Shown here: positions 13,942 to 18,324 of the stretch, piece by piece
How positions within the stretch are numbered: the first letter of the stretch is position 1
Layout of the letters: each line of letters begins with the position of its first letter
Assembly: GCA_031396505.1 (NCBI GenBank)
Contig: JANNKX010000040.1
Span: forward strand, 1-18,324
Direction of reading: 5' to 3'
DNA length: 18,324 nt
Origin: JAAFHS01 sp031396505
GTDB lineage: Bacteria; Pseudomonadota; Alphaproteobacteria; Rhodobacterales; Rhodobacteraceae
The notes under the pieces: model-generated
What the model was told of the DNA's origin: nothing
Seen by the model: only the letters and a program-made list of their open reading frames with translations
Database searches by the model: none
Made by a program: the position numbers and the translations under genes

Positions 13942-14081
13942 GACTCTTCGGCCATCCCATGCCGCATCTGCAAAGGGCAAACCGTGGCGCAAGCCACTTG
14001 GCGCACTTGCGGCTATTTTCCCGCCGCGCGCCCGGATTTGTGGCGAACTGCCCAAGGATGCAGCGCCGTGGCAACAGATGG
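13942..14081. other. Intergenic region between sitD and nasT; possible nasT promoter
   Basis: These 140 bases separate two leftward operons. On the minus strand CGGTTTGCCCTTTGCA (13984-13969) has GG and GC ten bases apart and an intact TTGCA, a weak sigma-54-like match about 28 bases before the nasT start. Next to it is a small dyad, GTGGC-GCAA-GCCAC (13984-13997). A weak five-pair hairpin at 14009-14027 has no T-tract. I see no convincing terminator for the sit operon, so read-through into nasT is possible. Confidence 0.35.
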
Positions 14082-14924
14082 TTATGCCTGATCAGCAGCC
14101 ATCGCGTGCGACTTGCCGCGCCGGGCCGACCGTATGAAGGTGAGGATAAACACCGCCGTCAGAACCAGGATCACGGTCGGTGCCGGCGCACTGTCGATGA
14201 AAAAGCTCAGGTAAACCCCCAGAAACCCCGCGACCAGGGTCACCCCCACCGCGACGACCAGCATCCGGTCAAACCGTTTTGTCAGTAGAAACGCAATTGC
14301 CCCCGGCGCAATCAACAACCCGATGGACAGGATAATACCCACCGCGGTCAGCGTCGCGACGATGGTCAACGACATCATCGCCAGCAGCCCGTAATGTATC
14401 AGCCCAACCCGCAGCCCCACGGCCTGCGCCTGCACCGGATCAAACGCATGCAGCATCAGGTCACGCCGTTTCGCCAGAATAGCTCCACTTACCAGCACCG
14501 AAATGGGACCTGCCAGCCACAGGTCCTGCGCCCCTATGCCCAGCATATTACCAAACAGGATATGGTCCAGATGCACATCCGTGCTGATTTTGGTGTACAT
14601 CACGATACCCAGTCCGAACATGCCCGAGAACACGATGCCCATCACGGTATCCCGCTTGACCCGACTGTTTTCCTGCAGAAAGCCCGTAAAGACCGCGCAG
14701 AACATGCCCGCACAAAATGCGCCGATCACCAAAGGAATATTCAGCATGTAGGCCGCCACCACGCCCGGCAACACCGCATGGCTAATGGCATCCCCCATCA
14801 GCGACCAGCCCTTGAGCACCAGATAACACGACAGCAACGCCATTGGCACGGCTATCATCGCCATGATAATAAAGGCATTTCGCATAAAGCCAAACTGAAA
14901 CGGTTGCAGCAGGTCCGCCGTCAC
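14082..14924 (-). CDS. sitD: Manganese/iron ABC transporter permease (second permease)
   Basis: This integral membrane protein of 280 residues belongs to the ABC-3 (ZnuB/SitC/SitD) metal permease family. It has about eight hydrophobic helices and the family motifs LVLKGWSLMGDAISHAVLPGV and VGIILSIGLLIAPGAIAFLLT. The GTG at 14924 is taken as the start because it overlaps the sitC stop as GTGA and the family N-terminus (LLQPFQFGFMRNAF) follows at once; no ATG fits as well. It pairs with SitC to form a heterodimeric channel. It is the last gene of the sit operon, and 140 bases separate it from nasT on the same strand. Assignment to Mn/Fe rather than Zn rests on the SitA ligands and on similarity to Roseobacter SitD. 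Confidence 0.88.
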   Translation of the reverse strand: MTADLLQPFQFGFMRNAFIIMAMIAVPMALLSCYLVLKGWSLMGDAISHAVLPGVVAAYMLNIPLVIGAFCAGMFCAVFTGFLQENSRVKRDTVMGIVFSGMFGLGIVMYTKISTDVHLDHILFGNMLGIGAQDLWLAGPISVLVSGAILAKRRDLMLHAFDPVQAQAVGLRVGLIHYGLLAMMSLTIVATLTAVGIILSIGLLIAPGAIAFLLTKRFDRMLVVAVGVTLVAGFLGVYLSFFIDSAPAPTVILVLTAVFILTFIRSARRGKSHAMAADQA

Positions 14925-15778
14925 GGTGCGGCCTCCAATGCATTGGCCATGCGCCGACGCGCGGAAAGGTAGCCGTGTTTCGGCGCAAAGACGAAAGCCA
15001 GCAAAAAGATCGCCGTTTGCAGGCACACAATCACCCCGCCGGTCGCGCCATCCAAGAAAAAGCTGATATAGGCACCGGTGGCACTCGTGACAGACCCGAT
15101 TGCCACGCTGACCATCAACAAACGCGGGAAACGGTCTGTCAGAAGGTAGGCCGTCGCCCCCGGTGTCACCACCATCGCAATCACCAGAAATGCCCCTACG
15201 GTCTGCAACGCGGCCACACAGCACGCCGACAGCAGCGCAAAGAAAACCACCTTCAACAGTCCCGTATTGATGCCCATCGACCGCGCATGGTTTTCATCAA
15301 AGAACGTCACCATCAGATCTTTCCATTTCGCCAACAACACCACCAACGACACAAACCCGATAATCGCCAGTTGCAGGGTATCTTCAGGTGTGATCGCAAG
15401 AATATTGCCCATGGTGATGGTTTGTACCGAAACGGAAGTGGGTGACACTGATACCATGAACAGCCCTAGCCCAAAGAACGACGTGAAAATCAATCCGATG
15501 ATCGCGTCTTCCTTTAACCCCGAACGCTGGTTCAGAAATAGCATCGCCGCTGCAGCAAGTCCTCCTGCCGCAAATGCCCCCAACGCGAATGGCAAGCCCA
15601 GCATATAGGCCCCAGCCACCCCCGGAACGATGGAATGGCTGAGCGCGTCCCCAATCAAGGACCAGCCTTTCAGCATCAGGAACACGGACAAGAACGCGCA
15701 TACCCCACCCACCAGCGCCGAAACCCACATCGCACTGATCATGTAGTTGTATTGAAATGGCAGAAGAAGCGCTTCCAT
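14921..15778 (-). CDS. sitC: Manganese/iron ABC transporter permease (first permease)
   Basis: The 285-residue membrane protein of the ABC-3 family has motifs FQYNYMISAMWVSALVGGVC, LMLKGWSLIGDALSHSIVPG and TVGAFLVIAMVVTPGATAYL. It keeps the cytoplasmic loop KWKDLMVTFFDENHARSMG, which is typical of SitC-type permeases and probably docks on SitB. The ATG at 15778 shares one base with the sitB stop (TGATG); a GTG three bases upstream is also possible. Together with SitD it forms the transmembrane part of the transporter. The two permeases resemble each other over their length, consistent with an old duplication. Confidence 0.88.
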   Translation of the reverse strand: MEALLLPFQYNYMISAMWVSALVGGVCAFLSVFLMLKGWSLIGDALSHSIVPGVAGAYMLGLPFALGAFAAGGLAAAAMLFLNQRSGLKEDAIIGLIFTSFFGLGLFMVSVSPTSVSVQTITMGNILAITPEDTLQLAIIGFVSLVVLLAKWKDLMVTFFDENHARSMGINTGLLKVVFFALLSACCVAALQTVGAFLVIAMVVTPGATAYLLTDRFPRLLMVSVAIGSVTSATGAYISFFLDGATGGVIVCLQTAIFLLAFVFAPKHGYLSARRRMANALEAAP

Positions 15779-16686
15779 CACTTCACCACTGGCTTATCGT
15801 ATACAACGAACGGGCGTTCATCATCCGTGAATACCGACACCGACCGCGCGTCGTCGTCATCATGCAGATCTGCCCCGCCCAACACGAAATGCCGCAGCAC
15901 GCCTCCGAATGCCAGTTCAAGGTTTTCGCGCGTGAATGTTGTTGCTGTCGGCCCATAAGCCAGTACCGTACCCTTGACCATCACCGTCCGGTCGCAGAAT
16001 TCAGGCACCGATCCAAGATTGTGCGTCGATACCAGCATGACACGCCCCTCGTCCCGCATCTCGCGCAGCAAAGTGATGATTGCATCTTCCGTCTGCACGT
16101 CCACGCCGGTAAACGGTTCGTCCAGCAGGATCACCCGCGCGTCCTGCGCCAGTGCGCGCGCCAGAAACACCCGCTTGCGTTGCCCGCCGGATAGTTCGCC
16201 GATCTGCCGCTTGCGAAAATCCGCCATGTTCACGCGCGCCAACGCATCCGTAACCGCCGCTTGATCCCTTGCACTCGCATTGCGAAGGAACCCCATATGC
16301 CCATAGCGCCCCATCATTACCACATCTTCTACCAGCACCGGAAACGTCCAATCCACCTCTTCTGATTGCGGTACGTAGGCCACAAGGTTTGCCTTTAGCG
16401 CCGATTTGACCGATTGCCCCAAAACTGTGATTTCGCCTTTTGCAACCGGAACAAACCCCATGATCGCCTTGAAGATCGTTGACTTTCCCGCGCCGTTCAC
16501 CCCAACCAGCCCAGTAATCGTGCCTGTCGGAACCTCAAATGTCGTATCGCGCAGTGCTGTTTGCCCGTTGCGATACGTCACATAGACGCCCTGCGCCTTG
16601 ATCCCCGATGATGCCGCAGCCTTCGCACCCTGTTTCATCTGGCACCGTCCGTCATCGGCCAAGCCGTTGATGATGCTGCGCGGCAC
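15778..16686 (-). CDS. sitB: Manganese/iron ABC transporter ATP-binding protein
   Basis: This ATPase energises the SitCD permease. From the GTG at 16686 the protein has 302 residues, with Walker A GVNGAGKST (62-70), a Q-loop in YVPQSEEVDW, the signature LSGGQRKR (165-172), Walker B LLDEP (187-191) and the switch histidine in VSTHNLG. The VPQSEEVDWTFPV segment is typical of Mn/Zn-type ATPases. A C-terminal tail of about 40 residues is rich in acidic residues (DLHDDDD). GTG 16686 has GGAGGG about ten bases upstream and lies three bases after the sitA stop, fitting a tight operon. An ATG at 16638, just before the conserved part, would remove 16 residues and cannot be excluded. Confidence 0.9.
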   Translation of the reverse strand: MPRSIINGLADDGRCQMKQGAKAAASSGIKAQGVYVTYRNGQTALRDTTFEVPTGTITGLVGVNGAGKSTIFKAIMGFVPVAKGEITVLGQSVKSALKANLVAYVPQSEEVDWTFPVLVEDVVMMGRYGHMGFLRNASARDQAAVTDALARVNMADFRKRQIGELSGGQRKRVFLARALAQDARVILLDEPFTGVDVQTEDAIITLLREMRDEGRVMLVSTHNLGSVPEFCDRTVMVKGTVLAYGPTATTFTRENLELAFGGVLRHFVLGGADLHDDDDARSVSVFTDDERPFVVYDKPVVK

Positions 16687-16689
16687 ATT

Positions 16690-17586
16690 TCATTCACCCT
16701 CCGTCAGACCCGCAACAATGGTCTCTGACGTTACCCGCAGCAGATCAATATAGGTCGGCACCAAACCCTCCGCCTCGGTCAGGCTGTCCACATAGAGCAC
16801 CCCGCCATAGCGCACGCCTGTTTCCCGTGCCACTTGCCTCGCCGGGTCCTGATTCACCGTGCTTTCGCAGAAGATTGCCGGCACGTTGTTTTCCCGAATC
16901 GCGTCAATCACCCGGCGCACTTGTTGTGGCGTGCCCTGCGCATCTGCATTGATTGGCCACAGATACAGTTCTTTCATCTTGAAATCACGGATCAGGTAAC
17001 TGAACGCACCCTCGCATGTCGCCAGCCAACGCCGATCTTCCGGCACTGCTTGAACTGCTGTGCGTAGCGGTGCAATCGTCGCCGTGATTTCCGCCTTGTA
17101 CGCTTCTGCGTTCGCCGCATAGACCGCCGCATTTTCCGGATCATGCTTGGACAGCGCATCACGGATATTGTCAACATATATCAAAGCATTATCCGGACTC
17201 ATCCAAGCATGCGGGTTTGGCCGCCCCGCGTATTCGCCTTCCCCGATACCCATCGGCTCGATCCCTTGTGTCAACGTCGCACTGGGAACATTCGCCAAGT
17301 TCCCCAGAAACTGCGCGAACCAAAGTTCAAGGTTCAGTCCGTTCCAAAGGATAAGATCCGCATCCTGCGCCCGCACGATATCCCCCGGCGTCGGCTCGTA
17401 CCCATGGATTTCCGCCCCCGCCTTGGTGATCGATTCCACATCCGCCGCATCCCCGGCAACATTTCGTGCCATATCCGCGATGATCGTGAATGTTGTCACC
17501 ACCTTGAATCTGTCCTGTGCCGCTGCCTCTTGCGCCCCCAGGAAAGCGCCTATCAAAATCATAGATCGCAAACAAAAGCGGATCAT
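16690..17586 (-). CDS. sitA: Manganese/iron ABC transporter substrate-binding protein
   Basis: The 298-residue periplasmic protein starts with a Sec signal peptide (hydrophobic MILIGAFLGA, cleavage near AAAQ-D at residue 24). It keeps the cluster-A1 metal ligands H61 (IHGYEP), H126 (NPHAWMS), E192 (CEGAFSY) and D267 (VDSL); the spacings H-E 66 and E-D 75 equal those of the manganese-binding PsaA. There is no His-rich loop like that of zinc-specific ZnuA. This supports Mn(II), possibly Fe(II), as the substrate. The start at 17586 is chosen because the signal peptide follows and AAGGA lies about eight bases upstream; an in-frame extension to 17793 crosses the regulatory region and is rejected. 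It is the first gene of sitABCD and probably under Fur/Mur-type repression. Confidence 0.93.
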   Translation of the reverse strand: MIRFCLRSMILIGAFLGAQEAAAQDRFKVVTTFTIIADMARNVAGDAADVESITKAGAEIHGYEPTPGDIVRAQDADLILWNGLNLELWFAQFLGNLANVPSATLTQGIEPMGIGEGEYAGRPNPHAWMSPDNALIYVDNIRDALSKHDPENAAVYAANAEAYKAEITATIAPLRTAVQAVPEDRRWLATCEGAFSYLIRDFKMKELYLWPINADAQGTPQQVRRVIDAIRENNVPAIFCESTVNQDPARQVARETGVRYGGVLYVDSLTEAEGLVPTYIDLLRVTSETIVAGLTEGE

Positions 17587-17626
17587 CGCGATTTCCTTTT
17601 CAAGTCGTCTCAACAAAGGACATATA

Positions 17627-17671
17627 TGAGAACGATTTGCATCTGATGGCACAGTTGATACTCGTTCGCAA
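17627..17671 (-). promoter_or_regulatory. Candidate tandem Fur/Mur-like operator sites upstream of sitA
   Basis: TGAGAAC-G-ATTTGCA (17627-17641) has the 7-1-7 layout of a Fur-family box, with four of seven positions symmetrical. A related 16-mer, TGATACTCGTTCGCAA (17656-17671), lies in the same orientation 29 bases further upstream; the two agree at 9 of 16 positions. They are 41-85 bases before the sitA start, where the promoter is expected (CATATATG just downstream could be a -10 region). In Alphaproteobacteria sit operons are controlled by Mur (a Mn-responsive Fur homologue), so this is the expected place for such sites. The match is suggestive only. Confidence 0.35.
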
Positions 17672-17830
17672 GTGAGTTCGATTTTCTGATTGAACCTCGT
17701 CGGGTTTTCGGAGGTTCTTGGGTACTGCCATGAAGTCCCTGATATTATTCCCGGGGCGATCATGCGGGCCTCGGTCACGCAGATCAGCCGCATCTGCGTC
17801 GCCGTATCCTTGCTCAGGTTGAATAGCCTC
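17672..17830. other. Unassigned stretch between the sitA regulatory region and the IS remnant
   Basis: About 160 bases without a recognisable gene. An open minus-strand frame runs through it (MRLICVTEARMIAPGI and on towards sitA), but it has no family resemblance that I recognise, no Shine-Dalgarno, and it runs across the regulatory region. It may be a fragment of a gene cut by the insertion at about 17831, or chance. Confidence 0.3.
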
Positions 17831-18134
17831 TAGGGTCAGGACTCACTGCTGCTTCATGGCCAGAACAAGACGGTTGCGGCGAGGGCCATGGCGGAGAGGA
17901 AGACCTTTGGGCACCGGTCGTATCGGGTGGCCACACGTCGCCAGTCTTGCAGCAGGCCGAACATGATCTCGATCCTGTTGCGGCGTTTGTAGCGGCGCGT
18001 GTCGTGTTTGATGGGTTTGCCACGCGACTTCCGTCCCGGGATGCAGGGCTTTATCCCTTTGTCTTTCAAAGCATCTGTGAACCAGTCGGCGTCATAGCCC
18101 CGGTCGGCCAGCAGCCACTCCGCCTTTGGCAAAC
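17831..18134 (-). mobile_element. IS5-family insertion sequence remnant (transposase 3' part and one end)
   Basis: The element covers the C-terminal part of an IS5-family transposase and its left terminus. The terminus reads GGGTCAGGACTCA from 17834, preceded by CTAG (17830-17833), a common target for this group. The other half of the element is missing: the coding sequence breaks off at about 18134, where an IS3-type end begins. Boundaries are good to a few bases. Confidence 0.7.
17854..18134 (-). pseudogene. IS5-family transposase, C-terminal fragment (truncated, altered catalytic motif)
   Basis: The visible ~93 residues start at SLPKAEWLLADRGYDADWF, which contains the second catalytic aspartate of the DDE triad (DRGYDADW). 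They continue to CIPGRKSRGKPIKHDTRRYK and the Y-R-E signature YKRRNRIEIMFGLLQDWRR, ending LAATVLFWP. In IS4/IS5 transposases the E is followed seven residues later by a conserved Lys (E-x6-K); here that position is Gln (EIMFGLLQ instead of the usual EIMFGRLK). The N-terminal half with the first aspartate is absent, because an IS3-type sequence takes over at about 18135. The protein is certainly inactive. Confidence 0.8.
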
Positions 18135-18324
18135 TGAGCTACTCCCCAAGTTTTGGACAGATTTCCGGGTGATTTAAGCTACTGCCTGCACCTGCTGATC
18201 GGTTTGGGTTGCGTTGAAGCAGACCACAGCGGGCGGCTATCCGCCATGGGCGGCTTGGGGCCGCTGATGGTTGTAAAAGGTGATCCATCTGCCGACGCCT
18301 GCCCGTGCCTGTGACCCGGTTTCC
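18135..18324 (-). mobile_element. IS3-family insertion sequence, terminal part inside the IS5 remnant (continues past window)
   Basis: From 18135 the sequence TGAGCTACTCCCCAAGTT begins with the TG and C-run typical of IS3-family ends, followed 39 bases later by the stop codon of an IS3-type OrfB reading leftward. It abuts the broken IS5 transposase codon by codon, showing that it inserted into the IS5 element or that the two recombined there. The rest is outside the window. Confidence 0.65.
18174..18324 (-). pseudogene. IS3-family OrfB transposase, C-terminal fragment with in-frame stop
   Basis: Reading leftward from the window edge the translation is ETGSQARAGVGRWITFYNHQ, then RPQAAHGG-stop-PPAVVCFNATQTDQQVQAVA-stop. 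YNHQRPQAAHGG.PPA is the conserved C-terminus of the IS3 OrfB integrase core (family pattern YN..RPH..LGGRPP). A TAG replaces the usual Arg/Lys codon after Gly-Gly, so the last 21 residues would be lost. The N-terminal part is outside the window. The stop is one substitution away from an Arg codon, so the decay is recent or the loss of the tail is tolerated. Confidence 0.75.

Noticed and set aside
17587..17793. 69-codon N-terminal extension of SitA
   Set aside because: It crosses the promoter and putative Mur sites and would bury the signal peptide; the ATG at 17586 has a good Shine-Dalgarno.
1..18324. CRISPR arrays, tRNA or rRNA genes, prophage, toxin-antitoxin or defence genes
   Set aside because: No regularly spaced repeats, no tRNA cloverleaf or rRNA-like sequence and no such gene families were seen; the only mobile DNA is the IS remnants at the right edge.

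Overview
The window looks like a chromosomal segment from a member of the Rhodobacterales (Roseobacter-type Alphaproteobacteria). This rests on the GC-rich codon use, the nasTS-led nitrate assimilation operon and the sitABCD metal transporter. The placement is inferred from gene content and protein resemblance, not from any marker gene.

Layout. Positions 1-68 hold the first codons of a leftward LysR-type regulator. Positions ~110-997 hold two decayed genes: a DUF1348/NTF2-like protein with an internal stop and a pyridoxamine-phosphate-oxidase-like protein with a frameshift. Positions 1112-2663 hold an intact rightward pair, a homocysteine S-methyltransferase family protein and an RluA-family pseudouridine synthase. 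The pair ends at a 19-bp inverted repeat that separates it from a leftward convergent operon. Positions 2730-13941 are a complete leftward nitrate assimilation locus, in transcription order nasT, nasS, [leader], nrtA, nrtB, nrtD, nirB, nirD, nasA, cobA. Positions 14082-17586 are a leftward sitABCD Mn/Fe ABC transporter operon. Positions ~17831-18324 are nested insertion-sequence remnants: an IS3-family end sitting inside a truncated IS5-family transposase.

How it works together. Nitrate is imported by NrtABD, reduced to nitrite by the molybdenum/iron-sulfur enzyme NasA, and then to ammonium by the sirohaem enzyme NirB with NirD. CobA supplies the sirohaem precursor. NasS is a cytoplasmic NrtA-like nitrate sensor and NasT is an ANTAR-domain antiterminator. 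The 272-base gap between nasS and nrtA can be read as the NasT target: a sigma-54-like promoter, two adjacent hairpins with six-base loops of the A1/G4 ANTAR type, and a hairpin followed by a T-rich tract that would act as the attenuator. This RNA leader is the most informative non-coding element in the window.

I did not find a clearly new biological system. The most interesting signals are the resolvable ANTAR leader, the possible sigma-54 control, the complete Rieske ligand set in NirD, the Fur/Mur-like sites before sitA, the coupled gene decay at the left edge, and the nested, catalytically altered insertion sequences at the right edge.
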